From Diacronema lutheri (Eukaryota; Haptophyta; Pavlovophyceae; Pavlovales; Pavlovaceae), in NCBI GenBank assembly GCA_019448385.1, contig JAGTXO010000023.1:248001-312000 (forward strand): a DNA stretch of 64,000 nucleotides, read 5' to 3'. Position 1 is the stretch's first letter. Each line of letters opens with the position of its first letter. Under the pieces are notes generated by a model. That model was not told the DNA's origin, made no database searches, and saw only the letters and a list, made by a program, of their open reading frames with translations. The position numbers and the translations under genes are program-made. This document shows positions 53,176 to 64,000 of this stretch, piece after piece.

Positions 53176-56100
53176 ATGAAGTACGCCGGTCGGTGGCTCA
53201 CGGCGCTGCTCCTGGGGGCCATGGGGATGCAGGAGGGCGCCACACTTTGCGGCGCGCGCCTCTTGCGCGCGACCGCACACGTCGCGCGCCCCGCAGCTCG
53301 AGGACGCGCACCCGCCGCGCGTGCGACGCGCATTCGCGCGAGCGATCGCGACGACGGCGTGCGCGAAATGGCAAGCGCCGACAGTTCTATCGGCCTGCTC
53401 ACGCAGGTGGACGTGTGCGACGAGATGCAGACGTCCTACCTCTCGTAAGCTGCGCGTCCACACGCGCAATTCAGCCGCGCCGTCGCGCATACCGCCCGCC
53501 GCGTACGCCCTGCGCGGCGCCGCGGCCGTTCGCGATGCCTTGCTGACGACCCTGCGCTTGCCGCATGCCCTCCGCTCGCAGGTATGCAATGTCGGTCATC
53601 CTCTCGCGCGCGCTACCTGACGTGCGCGACGGTGTGCGCCGCCGGCCATACGCGCGACGGTTGCTCCCGTCCCACCCCCCTCCCGCCACTCCCGCCCCCC
53701 CCCCCCCCCCCCCCCCACCCGCCCTGCCCCCCTGCCCCCCAGTTCCTCACGCACCGCCCTGCGCGCGGCACTCGCACGTGGCGCGCGGCTCGGCCCTCTG
53801 TGCGTGCACAGGCCTCAAGCCCGTGCAGAGGCGGATTCTATACGCGATGGACCAGCTCTCCATTTCGCCCACCGGCCGATACCGCAAATGCGCGCGCGTC
53901 GTTGGCGAAGTGCTCGGAAAGTTCCACCCGCACGGTGACAGCTCCGTCTACGACGCGCTCGTGCGGATGGCACAGCCCTTCAACTTGCGGTGCGCGCGAG
54001 TGCGCGCGCAGCAGGTGGCGCACATGCACGCGCAACCCCCGCTGCCGTGCGCACGCCGTTGGGAACGGGTCACATCGCGCGCGCGCTGCCCTTTTTGAAA
54101 AAGCGCGCGCGCAGAGCACCGCGGCCGCGCGCTCGAGGCAAAGCGCTCGCGCGTGCCTGCCGGCGAATGCGCGCGCGCGCCATCCTCACACGGCGCGCGC
54201 ACCCACGCCTCCCCTCGCTTCCCCTCCCCCTTGCCCTCGCTTCCCCTTCCCCTTGCCCTCGCTTCCCCTCACCCTTGCCCTCGCTTCCCCTCACCCTTGC
54301 CCTCGCTTCCCCTCACCCTTGCCCTCGCTTCCCCTCACCCTTGCCCTCGCTTCCCTTCCCCCTTTCCCTCGCTTCCCCTCCCCCTTGCCCTCCCTCCCCC
54401 TCCCCCTTGCCCTCCCTCCCCCTCCCCCCCTCTCCCCTCCCTCCCCCTCCCCCCTCTCCCCTCGCCCTGCCGTCCAATCCGCCCGTTGGCAGCTCGCCCC
54501 TCATCGACGGGCACGGAAACTTTGGCTCGGCAGACCCCGACCCGCCCGCGGCGATGCGCTACACCGAGTGCCGCCTCTCGCCCCTCGCAGCCGTCGCGCT
54601 CCTCTCCGAGACCTCCCCCGCCACCGTCCCCTTCGCCGACAACTTTGACTCGTCCGAGCGCGAGCCGACGGTGCTGCCCGCCAAGCTGCCGCTGCTGCTT
54701 TTAAATGGGGCGGTCGGGATTGCGGTGGGCATGGCGACGAGCATTCCGCCGCACAACCCGACGGAGCTGTGCGACGCGGTCGCTGCCCTCTTGCGCGAGC
54801 CGGACCTACCGGACAGCGACCTCTTCCGGATCGTCAAGGCGCGCGGCGCGCGGCGCGCACGGCCCCGCGCGGCGCGCGCTCTTTGCCCGCCGCCTCGCTG
54901 GGCGTGTGCTGCGCCAGAGGACGGGGCGCAGAGTGCGCTGCTGCTGCCGCCGCCGCTCCACCCTGCGTGCGCTCGCCAACACCCGCCCGCCGCCGCTCAG
55001 CGCGAGCGCACCACCGCGTCGCCAACCGCGTCGCCCCCCCCCCCCCCCCCGCCCCCCCACCCCCCGCGTTGTTGTCTCGCTTCTGTTGGCGGTGCAGGCG
55101 CCCGACTTCCCCACGGGCGGCGAGATCCTTGGGCTCGAAGGCGTGCGCTCGCTGTACGCCACCGGACAGGGCATTGTCCGGCTGCGCGGCAAGATTACGA
55201 CCGAGGGCAAGCAGGCCACGTCGCGCAATGGCGGCGGTTCGGGCAGCGAGCGTGTTATCCTCGTCGTCACCGAGCTGCCGTGCGCGCGGCCGCCGCGGCG
55301 TGAACGCGGCTCAGCGAGAGCACACGCACCTGCCTCCCTGCCCTCCCTGCCCTCCCCTTCCCTTCCTTTCCCAAACCCCCCCTGCCCCTCCCAGCCTTTA
55401 CGCAATTCGTGCGCGCCCCTCCACCCCACCCCCCCCCCCCCCCCCTCCACCCCCCTCCCCTGCCCCCGCCACGCCACGCCACGCCGCTCGCCGCCCGCCC
55501 CGCCCCGTCCGCACACGCCGCGCTCCGCAGCTACGCGGTGAGCAAGTCAGCCTTCATCGTGAAGGTGGCCGAGCTCGTGCAGGCCGGCAAGCTGCTAGGC
55601 GTCGCTGAGATCCGCGACGAGTCTGACCGCGACGGGATGCGGGTGTGCGCGCGCGCGCGCGCGTGCTGCCGTGCGCGCGGCCTGCTCGCCGCGCCCCCGC
55701 GCCGCTTGCGCACCGCCGCCGCGCGCGGCGCGCCGCGCAAGATCCGCCGCCAAGCGGCGCGTCGCGTCACACGCCTGCACGCCGCGCGCGCGTCCTCCGT
55801 TTTGGCCGACGGCCGCTCGGCGCGCGGCAGGTGGTGATCGAGCTGAAGCGCGACGCCAACCCGGCGCTCATCACCAACCAGCTCTTACAGTCCACGCCGC
55901 TGCAATCGTCCTTTGCGGGCAATATGCTCGCGCTCACTGACGATGGGCGCCAGCCGAGGCGGCTCACCCTCCGCCAGGTGCGCAGGGCAGGGGGCGCGCG
56001 GGTTGGGTGCAGGAAGAGGGGTTGGGCGAAGGGGGAGCAGGGCGGAGGTGCACAGCGACGCGTGTCAGCGGGCTGGCGGGCTGTGCGCGTGCGTCTCAGC

Positions 56101-59100
56101 CCGCGCTGCACGCACTGGCGTACCCGCCCGTTTGCGCCCTTTCCGCTGCGCCTTCAAAACCCCGCCCCGTCCCCGCCCCCTCCCGTCCCCTCCCCTACCT
56201 CAACCCGCGCACGCGCCCCACCCATCAGACACTCGTGGCATTTATCGCATTCCGCAAGCAGACCACACGCAAGCGCGCGGCGGACGAGCTCGCAAAGGCG
56301 CTCGCGCGCCAGCACATTGCGACAGGACTGCGCCTTGCCCTGACGCATATCGACGCCATCGTCAAAGCGCTGCGCAACGCGCGCTCGCTCGGCGAGGCCC
56401 AAGCGGCGCTCACCGCCGGCGGGCCTGTCTCGGCCGAGGCGCCAGTCGGAGATGGGCGCGGGGACAGCGGGGCGGAGGCGGGCGGTGGCGTCGTGGCGGG
56501 CGCGGACGCGGATGGGAGCAGCGGCGCGGCGCTGCCGCCCATTGTGCCCGGCGGGCTGAGCTCGGAGCAGGCGGATGCCATTTTGGCAATGCCGCTGCGC
56601 CGGCTGACTACGCTGGAGACGGGGCGGCTTGACAAGGAGCTGGCGGACCTGGGCGCACAGATCGGCGAGCTGCAGACCCTCATGGCGGACGACACGGTGC
56701 TGACGGACACGCTCCTTGCCGAAACGGCTGCGATGCGCGCGCAGTTTGGCTCCGAGCGCAGGACGCGTATCTCCGACGAGGCCCTCGAGCTGAGCGAGGC
56801 GGGTGCGGCCCATGCGCGCCGCGCAAAGTGCGCGTGCGCCCACCTGCCGCGCACCGCCTCGCGGCCTGTCTGTCCACACGTGTGCACACACCCGCACGCA
56901 CTTTGAAAAGGGGCGGGGTGGGGTATCTTTCCAGAGTCTGCGCTCGCGGAGTGTGCGCGTTGCTGCGGCTGCCGTGCGGGGCTGCAGTGCCCTGCAGCGT
57001 GCGCGACACCGCGTCTCGCGCAGCAGCCGCTCTTCGCGTCCCCCCTGCCCCCCTACGCCCCTTCGTAGCACGCGCGTGGCTCTGCAGCCCCCCTCCCATG
57101 GGCGCGCATCGAGCCGCCAAGCTCTCAGCGTGCGCACACGGACACCTTGCGGACGGCTGTGCCCTGCCGCGCTGGCGACCCTTCTCGCCGTGGCGTTTGC
57201 AGCAGCTGCTCGTCTCTCCGCACAGCCAGCGCTCGCCCTGCCCTCGCCCCGCCAAGCCAGGCTCGTCAAGTGACTGTGCGCGCTGGACTGCCTGGCTGCT
57301 GAGTTTGATTGCCAACCGTTGCATTCCCCCCTGGCCCCCCTCACCCCCCTCGTAGCACGCGCGTGGCTCTGCAGCCCCCCTCCCATGGGCGCGCATCGAG
57401 CCGCCAAGCTCTCAGCGTGCGCACACGGACACCTTGCGGACGGCTGTGCCCTGCCGCGCTGGCGCCCCTTCTCGCCGTGGCGTTTGCAGCAGCTGCTCGT
57501 CTCTCCGCACAGCCAGCGCTCGCTTTTGAAAACCTGCCGGCCGAGTGGCGGCTTCTCGACCCTTTTTGAAAAGAGCCCAGGGGCCTGCGGCGCGTGCAGC
57601 ACGCGGCCGCGCGACGCCCCTCACCGCCGCTCATCAACCCTTCGCGCCCGCCTCTTTTGATTGTGCAGACCTGATTCAAAATGAGCGGTGCGTCGTCCTG
57701 ATGACGAGCAGGGGCTACGTGAAGCGCATGCCGCTTGACGAGTTTGCGGCGCAGGGCAGGGGCACGCGCGGCAAGGCGGCGATGAGCAACCGGGCGGGTG
57801 GCGACGGTGATGGCTCAGCGGACGCTGTCTCCGCTTTCTTCGCGTGCTATCAGGTGAGCGCCCGTCCTCATCCGACCTGCGTGCGCCGCCATGGCGGCAC
57901 GCGCCCGGCCGCGCACCCGCTCGCATCAGGTGCTGCGGCCTGTGCGCTCGCACGCCTCGCACTCGCGCGCACTTAGCCATCGGCCATCGCTCTCCCCTCC
58001 GCGTCGCGGATCGCCGCGCCTCGTGTGATGCTGCGCAGCACGACGTGGTCCTTTGCATCACCGAACGGGGCATCGCGCACACGAGGCGAGCCTACCAAAT
58101 CCCGGTTGCGTCTCGTGCGCGCCGCGTTGCCACTGGAGACGTGTACCGCCCTGCGCGTTTCTCGCGCCAGCCGTGCGCGCACGCGCCTCGACCCGCCGCC
58201 ATCGCCCACCCGACCCGTGCGGCCATGGCCCACCCGCCCGGCCTCCACCCCCTCCCCGCCCCTCGCCGCGCACAGGCACGGCGCTTGGGATGCCCGTCCA
58301 TCAGCTCCTGCCGATCGACCCTACCGAGCGGGTGCAGGGTTTCGTCGCAGTGCCCGCGCACGAGCTCACGCGGCAGGGCAGCGGGGCAGCTGGTCGCCCG
58401 AGCCGCGCGGATGCGCCAGACGCGGACGCGGACGAGGACAGCGGCGCGGAGGCGAGCGGACACGAGGATGGCGACGCGCTGCTGCTCGTGACGCGCTGCG
58501 GGTTGATCAAGAAGACGCCGCTCGCCGCGTTTGCAAACATCAACTCGCGCGGCCTCGTCGCGCTCAAACTTGACGAGGGCGATGGCCTCCTGCGCGTGCT
58601 CAGATGCCCCGGCGGCACGCGCGCGCGCACGGCGAGCGGCACTGCGCTCACCGCCATCGTTGCGAGCAAGAAGGGGCAGGCCGTGCGCTTCTCAATCGAG
58701 GACGACGCGCTCCGACCGACCGGCCGCACGTCACGCGGCGTGCACGCGATGGTGATGCGTGACGGTGACGAGATCGTCGACGCTGACCTGCTCGACGCGG
58801 ACGAGGCGCCCGCCGTCGCGGCGGCTGACCTGGGCACGGCTGCGCGCGACGGCGACGGCGAGGGCGACGGTGGCGACGGCAGCGGCGAGGGCAGCGGCGA
58901 GGGCGAGGGCGACGCGTCCGTATCGGATGGCGAGAGTTATCTGCTCGCTGTGACGGCGGGCGGGTACGGCAAGCGCATGCCCACGTCGGCGTTCCGCGTG
59001 CAGGCGCGGCGAGGCCAGGGTCGGATCGCGCTCAAGTTTAAAAGGGGCGTCGTCGCCGACGGCGAGGACCGGCTCGTCGCGCTCCGGCGCTGCACCGCGT

Positions 59101-59303
59101 CGGACGAGGTGCTCATCTCGACCGGGCGCGGCACGGCCGTGCGCCAGGCCGTGTGCAACATTCCGGCGCAGGGTCGGACAGCTACTGGCGTGCTGCTGCA
59201 GCGGCTAGACGAGAGCGACTTTGTCGCCAACATCGCCATCCTGCCGAGCGTCGAGTCAGACGCGGAGTTGGGAGATGTGGGTGCGGATGAGAATCGCCGT
59301 TGA
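53176..59303 (+). CDS. GYRA: DNA gyrase subunit A, organelle-targeted
   Basis: Exons 53176-53444, 53582-53631, 53812-53989, 54493-54838, 55098-55279, 55531-55642, 55831-55977, 56229-56802, 57669-57853, 58039-58114 and 58276-59303 give 1,048 residues. Motifs are [53 protein letters not shown], and the DNA-cleaving Tyr189 in [10 protein letters not shown]. The C-terminal domain has GyrA-box-like QGRGTRG. With GyrB it introduces negative supercoils. The gene is bacterial in type but carries ten introns. The first 50 residues ([18 protein letters not shown], then basic Arg/Ala) resemble a signal plus transit peptide, so plastid import is likely and mitochondrial import possible. Acidic inserts lie near residues 580 and 870. 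Intron 4 is GC-AG. A Met at 53134 is an alternative start. Confidence 0.95.
54208..54470 (+). repeat. Pyrimidine minisatellite in gyrase intron 3
   Basis: About 260 bases built from a TTGCCCTCGCTTCCCCTC-like unit of 18 bp, becoming CCCTCC-rich towards the acceptor at 54492. The sense strand is almost pure C/T and leads straight into the 3' splice site of exon 4. Confidence 0.85.
57064..57524 (+). repeat. Direct duplication of about 174 bp in gyrase intron 8
   Basis: Copy 1 is about 57064-57237 and copy 2 about 57351-57524, offset by 287 bases. By eye they differ at about one position, where GCGACCC in copy 1 is GCGCCCC in copy 2. The whole segment is within the 866-base intron at 56803-57668, the longest in the window. 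Near identity indicates a recent duplication or ongoing conversion. Confidence 0.92.
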
Positions 59304-59317
59304 GGCGGGCGGCGGGG

Positions 59318-61542
59318 TCATGCCGGGCTGAAGGTGTAATTGGCCGTGGCGATGATCACCACAGCCGACGCGATCGCAATCGGCAGCGTCATCGGACCGC
59401 CGAGCAACGCTGAGCTCGACACGGCGGTGAGCACGATGGACGCAGCGACGGCAATCGATTTGACGATCGAATCAAAGCGCACGATGCACAGCGCGACGAG
59501 GATCCCGCCCGCTGCGCCGATGCCGCTGTTGGCTACCTCCATCAGGCCCCAGTGTGCGAGCGGCGCGCCCGGCCGAGGCGCGTCGAGCAGTGCCATTGGC
59601 ACAAAGACGCAGAGCGACCAGCCGGCAAGCTGCACGTTGCGATGCCAGATCGACAGCGGCGTTGACTTGACGACGCGCTCAAAGTAAACTGGCGCGGCCA
59701 CAAAGTGGGTCGGCGCGGCCCGCGCTCGTGGGCACGCGCGCGCACTCACGCGCGCGGCGGCCTCGTGCGCGCGGCCTGACGCACACCCGTCGCGCAATGC
59801 GCGCAACAGCGCCCCCGCGCCCTGCGCTCGCGCGCGCGCACGCACCTGTCGCAAAGCCCGAGAGCAGCGTCTCGAGGAGGACAGAGGAGACGCCGAGCAC
59901 AAGCGAGCCCTGACCTCGCTCCACGTCGATACCGCCCGACGCGAGCGCGGCGTGCGCGCCGCCGCTCAGCGCCGGGTCGGGCGAGCCGCTCGTGACGTCG
60001 CTTTGCGCGGCCGCGCCGGGCGGCGCGTGCGTCAGCCGCGCGGCCGCGGCAAGCGGCGATGGCGGCGCGCGCCCATCCGCGCCGGCGGCTACGAGCGTCG
60101 CTGCGCGCAGCGCGTGCTCCTCGTGTGTGATCAGAGCAACGCCTGCGAGGAGGAGGAGGAGCGCACGCCACTTGGCCCACGAGAGGCGCCGGCCGAGCAT
60201 TGCGCGAGAGAGCACGGCCGTCGTGACGATCTTGCACTGCTGCAGCACAGCGAACATGCCGGCGGGGCTGCGTGGCCGATGGGGCGGGCGAGGGGGGGGG
60301 GGGGGGGGGGGGAGGGGAGGGGTTGACGCGGGGGAAAGGAAAGCTCAGTGGCGCGCCACAAAGCCAAGGGCCAATCAGCGGGCACGCAGGACGGGGGCCG
60401 GCGGCGCGGGCGAACGCGGCGCGAGCTGCACGCACGCCGCGACGCTCGCGCATTTCGCACGCATACACCGCGCGCTAGCGTCCACCGTGCAACCGCACAT
60501 GTCCATGCAAAGGGGCAACCGCACATGTCCATGCAAAGGGGCAACCGCACATGTCCATGCAAAGGGGCAACCGCACATGTCTATGCAAAGGGGCGCAACT
60601 GCGGAGCGCGGCCCCACGCCGGCCAGCGCCGCCCGCGTTGGGCACGCGCGCCCCGTCTGCCGGCGCGGCGAGGCACCGCGCGGCGCGCACATGTTGCGCA
60701 GCGCGACGAAGCCGAGCACGTTCATCATGAGAAAGATGGCGGCGGGCACAATCATCTTGCCCGAATGCCTGCATAAGGAAGCGGGTGCCGCGCTCCCGCG
60801 CTCGGCCGCGCCGGTGGCAAGCGTGGCATCGCGTCGCAGCATGTGCAGTGCGACGACGAGCTTGATCGCCTCCTGCGCCGCCAGCACGGAAGAGTCGGAC
60901 GCGCGCGAGTTGCGGATGCCCATCGCGTACCTGCGGCGCGCAGCGTTGGGGCCGCGTCGGCGGCTGAGTCGGCGCGCGCGCGCGTCCGACTGCGAGTGCG
61001 TGCAGACGACTACGAGAAGCCACGCCGCACACTCCCCTCCCTCGGATGATCCGAGGGGCCTGCCCGGCCCTTAGCGGGTAGCGAGTCCTGCTCGGCCAGG
61101 CTCAGAGCACGGGGCTGGCGTGGCTGCACGCGCACGCAATGTGTTTTGCGCCGCACCAGCACGGCCTGCGCGGCCCACGCACGGCTCGCCGCAGCGATGC
61201 CCATCGCGTACCTGCGGCCAGCGAGGTGCGCGGGCGCGCGCGCGCGCGCTATCCCGGCGCGGCGCACCTGCGCATGAGCGAGTAGAGCGCGTTCTGCGAG
61301 CACACGAGCACGAGGAGCAGCGCCGACGTGGTGCACACGTCAGCCCGCTCGCATGCGCTCGCTGAGGCGCGCTCCTGCGCCGCTCGCCGGCCCGTGTCCT
61401 CGTCGAACGGCGCGGGCCATTCGCGCTCGGCCGCAAACGGCGACGGCGCTGGCTGGCCGCTCGCCAGGGGCCGCGAGAGCGGCGGCGTGTGGTCGGGTCG
61501 CATCAGAGGCACCGACTCAGCTCCGCCGCGCACCGCAAACAT
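59318..61542 (-). CDS. Nucleotide-sugar transporter (SLC35A/CMP-sialate-UDP-galactose type)
   Basis: Exons (minus strand) 61542-61268, 60930-60691, 60267-59846 and 59688-59318 give 435 residues. Ten-helix carriers of this family exchange nucleotide sugars for nucleotide monophosphates across the Golgi membrane. Landmarks are LLLVLVCSQNALYSLMRRYA, LAAQEAIKLVVAL, LRNIPAGMFAVLQQCKIVTT (joined across intron 2), and SGFATVYFERVVKST (joined across intron 3), which is close to SSGFAGVYFEK in animal members. The region HEEHALRAATL begins a loop insert of about 75 residues not usual in the family. The sugar cannot be read from sequence. The gyrase gene ends 14 bp from this gene's stop codon. Confidence 0.9.
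60292..60312. repeat. 21-base poly-G (sense poly-C) in transporter intron 2
   Basis: Plus-strand G run, C on the transporter's sense strand, 24 bases upstream of the exon 3 acceptor. Confidence 0.9.
60490..60593. repeat. 26-bp tandem repeat, four copies, in transporter intron 2
   Basis: Units begin at 60490, 60516, 60542 and 60568, built on CAACCGCACATGTCCATGCA followed by AAGGGG. The fourth has CTATG for CCATG. The array is in the intron at 60268-60690, and each unit contains the palindrome ACATGT. Confidence 0.95.
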
Positions 61543-61626
61543 CGCCGCCGGCCGCCCGTCGGACCTATCCGACCGTGCACTTTTCAAGAGCGAGGCGCCG
61601 CCATCGCGGCCGTCGGTACTCAAGCG

Positions 61627-62679
61627 ATGAAGCTCGGCGCGACCCTCGCGCGCACGGAGACGCGCCTGGTCATCGCGGACGCGCTGCAGAAGCGGCTCGA
61701 CGCGCTGCGCGAGCGACAAGCCGCGTGCGATGCACAGCGCGCGGCGGTGGTCGCCGAGCTGCTGCAGCTGGCCGCCGAGTTGGGCGACGGCGGCGCGCAC
61801 GAGCGCGGGGGCGCGACCGCGCGCGCGCGCGCGCCGGCCGCCGCGCCGGCGGCGGCGGCGGCGGCCGCCGTCGTGCCCGATTCGCCGGCCACGCGTGGCG
61901 CGCGCACGCCCGTCTCAACGGTCACGTTCCGCGACGTGTCGCACGTGCCGGCCGAGTCGCGCGGCGACACGCTCACCGTGCACGCCGACGAGCCGATCGT
62001 AACGCACATCTGCACGGCATGGAAGGTGTGCGGCGCTCTGCGCTGCCGCCTCGGCTGCATAACGCTCGGTGCCGAGGGCGAGCAGGCCGTCCTCGTCGCG
62101 CACGAGCGCGGGCAGTCGTGGACGAGCGCCGTGCCGCCGCTCGCGCTCGCTGCCGTCCAGGCGCGCGTCGGTGCATCGACCGAGGAGCGCGCCGCGTCGG
62201 AGCAGCGCGTGGCGTACGCGGCGTTCGGCACCGACGACCGGTACTACGTCCGATGGGAGTCCGGGCTGCACGACTGGATCGCAGACGAGGCGTGCTCGGC
62301 GCAGATCAAGGCGCGGCCAGTCGCGACCGTGACGTTTGGCGCCGAGTGGGCGTCGCATTTGATTCTCTTCAAGGACGGCGCGGTCACATACGCGCAGGTG
62401 CCGCCCGCATGCGCACGCGCGCTGCGCGAGCGCGCCTCGCCCGCCGACGCACGGCTGCGCGACGCGGCGCTCGGGCCGGCTGGCGAGTGGTGGCTCGCGT
62501 ACGCGGACGGCACGTGCGCGTGGGGCGGCGTGGGCGCGCAGCTCGACGCCGCGCTGCGCGCGCATGACACGGCGGGTGGCGAGGTGACGTGCGTGCGCTT
62601 TGGTGTCGGCGGCACGTGGGTGCTGCGCGCATCTGAGCGCAGCGACGCTGTTCGCGCGTTGCTGCGAGCAGCGCCGTGA
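61627..62679 (+). CDS. Unrecognised protein with repeated FG..W..DG blocks
   Basis: Single exon of 350 residues. A short N-terminal coiled coil (LVIADALQKRLDALRERQAA) and an Ala-rich linker precede a C-terminal region of about 230 residues. There similar strands recur: AAFGTDDRYYVRWESG, VTFGAEWASHLILFKDG, ALGPAGEWWLAYADG and VRFGVGGTWVLRAS. This spacing of about 45-60 residues looks like blades of a small beta-propeller. No catalytic residues are evident. Divergent from the transporter gene with 84 bp between starts. Confidence 0.65.
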   Translation: MKLGATLARTETRLVIADALQKRLDALRERQAACDAQRAAVVAELLQLAAELGDGGAHERGGATARARAPAAAPAAAAAAAVVPDSPATRGARTPVSTVTFRDVSHVPAESRGDTLTVHADEPIVTHICTAWKVCGALRCRLGCITLGAEGEQAVLVAHERGQSWTSAVPPLALAAVQARVGASTEERAASEQRVAYAAFGTDDRYYVRWESGLHDWIADEACSAQIKARPVATVTFGAEWASHLILFKDGAVTYAQVPPACARALRERASPADARLRDAALGPAGEWWLAYADGTCAWGGVGAQLDAALRAHDTAGGEVTCVRFGVGGTWVLRASERSDAVRALLRAAP

Positions 62680-62885
62680 GTCGTGACACGCGCCGCAGAG
62701 CTTCCGACGTATTGCGCGCCCGCTCCACGAGCCCACGCTAGCCGCGGCCTGTCGCCCAGTGCGCCTGGCGGAGCGGGGGGGGGCAACGGCAGCGGGCGCG
62801 CGGCTCCCAGCGCGCGGCGCCCCGGGCCCGGCCAGCCCTTTCCTCGAAAGTGTCCTAGTCACGTTTTAAGTAAGGTGGAGGTGGC

Positions 62886-64000
62886 ATGGCACGTTTCGCG
62901 CTGCTCTGCCTCGTCGCGGGCGCGGCGCCCGCGCGGGGCGTGCATCCACGCCCAACGGCGGAGGAGCCGCCCGCGCGTGGCCGCTACATCATCCGCTTTG
63001 AGGGCGTGCGCGCGAGCGCGAGCGCGGAGAAGGCGGCCGAGCACGCGCTGCTGAAGGCGGCGCCCAACGGCACGGTTGTCCGACGGCGGTTCGCGCGCGC
63101 GCTACGCGGCTTCGCGGCAGAGCTGAGCGCCGAGGGCATCGCCTACTTTATGAAAGCGGGCGCCATCGTCGAGGAGGATATGCCCGTGCACGCCTACTCC
63201 GTGCCGCGCTCGTGGGGCCTCGACCGCATCGACCAGCCGAGCCTGCCGCTCAATGGCTTGTGTGCGCGCGCGGCTCGCCGTGCCGCGCCGCGTTGCCGCT
63301 GGCTGCACCGCCCGACGTGCCACACGCGTCGCGCCCTTGCAGTCACGCCGCTCATCTATCGGCCCGCGCGGCCCTCTCGCCGACGTGCGCGTCTGTTCGC
63401 CGCGCTGCCGCCCGCAGGTACAGCGGCCCGTCCGGCGCGGGCGCGCACCTCTTCGTGCTCGACACGGGCGTCAATTCGGCGCACAGCGACTTTGCCGGCC
63501 GGATCGCGACGGGCGCAACCGAGCAGTACGACTTTGTGGACGACGACGCCGACCCCGAGGATTGCAACGGCCATGGCACGCACTGCGCGGGCACCGCGCT
63601 CGGCTCGCAGTATGGAGTTGCACAGGGCGCGACGCTGCACACGCTGCGCGTGCTCGGCTGCAATGGAGTCGGCAACATCATGAATATCATCGCAGGACTC
63701 GACTTTGTCGTTGATTGGAAAGTGGCCCATCCGGCGATTGTTGTCGTAGCTTCCCTCTCGCTTGGCGGCGACGCCTCGCCGTCCCTCGACAACGCGGTCA
63801 AGGGCGCCAGTGACGCGGGCGTCATCGTCGTCGCCGCCGCGGGTAACGACGGCAGCGACGCGTGCCTGCGCTCGCCCGCGCGCAGCGCGGCGGTGATCAC
63901 GGTCGGCGCAACCGACCGTTTCGACGTCGCCGCACCGTACAGCAATGCGGGTGCGTGCGTCGACATTTTGGCGCCGGGCTCGGCGATCGTCTCGGCGTGG
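62886..64000 (+). CDS. Subtilisin-like serine protease (S8, proteinase K-type), 5' part
   Basis: Exons 62886-63259 and 63418 to the window edge. The gene continues beyond 64000. A signal peptide ([18 protein letters not shown]) is followed by an I9 inhibitory propeptide ([15 protein letters not shown], then [20 protein letters not shown]) and the mature domain start [14 protein letters not shown]. The catalytic Asp is in [14 protein letters not shown] and the His in [32 protein letters not shown] and [14 protein letters not shown] follow in the right order. The catalytic Ser lies outside the window. It is a secreted or vacuolar endopeptidase. The intron starts GTGTGCGCGC. Confidence 0.9.

Noticed and set aside
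57300-57660. Short frames inside gyrase intron 8
   Set aside because: They are readings of the duplicated intron segment and are removed by a splice that restores [15 protein letters not shown].

Overview
This is eukaryotic nuclear DNA, extremely GC-rich and gene-dense. I support 32 protein-coding loci in 64 kb, one of them apparently broken and one cut by the right edge. I saw no rRNA, tRNA or CRISPR array. Seventeen genes contain introns. Joining conserved protein blocks at in-phase donor and acceptor sites gives about 48 introns. Most start GTGCG or GTACG and end in CAG. At least six use a GC donor (GC-AG). Several carry long C homopolymers upstream of the acceptor.

The organism is most likely a single-celled alga with a secondary red plastid, with a haptophyte (perhaps pavlovophyte) as my best guess. 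The clues are very high GC, compact divergent gene pairs, frequent GC-AG introns, a nuclear bacterial-type DNA gyrase A, and an acetylglutamate kinase with a signal peptide followed by an ASAF-like transit motif. No lineage marker in the window is decisive, so this is inference.

Layout. 0.5-4.1 kb: a Cys-rich protein, a RING-H2 protein and a GT31 glycosyltransferase. 4.3-12.4 kb: the rRNA methyltransferase SPB1 and a CNG/voltage-gated-type cation channel with an odd pore. 12.4-15.5 kb: a secreted S28 prolyl carboxypeptidase with an intronic minisatellite, then a decayed inverted repeat. 15.5-18.3 kb: a divergent pair (ankyrin protein and unknown). 18.4-23.7 kb: a membrane-anchored GH10 xylanase, a WW/U-box E3 ligase and a kinesin. 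23.8-31.1 kb: unknown coiled-coil or low-complexity proteins and a disrupted gene. 31.2-39.1 kb: a secreted G8/beta-helix protein and a PH-MFS transporter fusion. 39.2-42.6 kb: an F-box protein, an uncharacterised membrane protein and a zinc-ribbon protein. 42.8-47.4 kb: a nine-exon pentameric ligand-gated channel homologue. 47.7-50.8 kb: phosphoserine phosphatase and acetylglutamate kinase. 51.0-53.1 kb: a small membrane protein, histone H3 with a 3' stem-loop, and an acidic protein. 53.2-59.3 kb: gyrase A in 11 exons. 59.3-64 kb: a nucleotide-sugar transporter, an unknown repeat protein and the 5' part of a subtilase.

Genes are not in operons. They lie in alternating divergent and convergent pairs, often with 20-170 bp between start codons. 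Several gene pairs therefore probably share one bidirectional promoter. Functionally the window mixes housekeeping genes (ribosome biogenesis, chromatin, organelle topology, amino-acid synthesis) with secretory, glycan and ion-channel genes.
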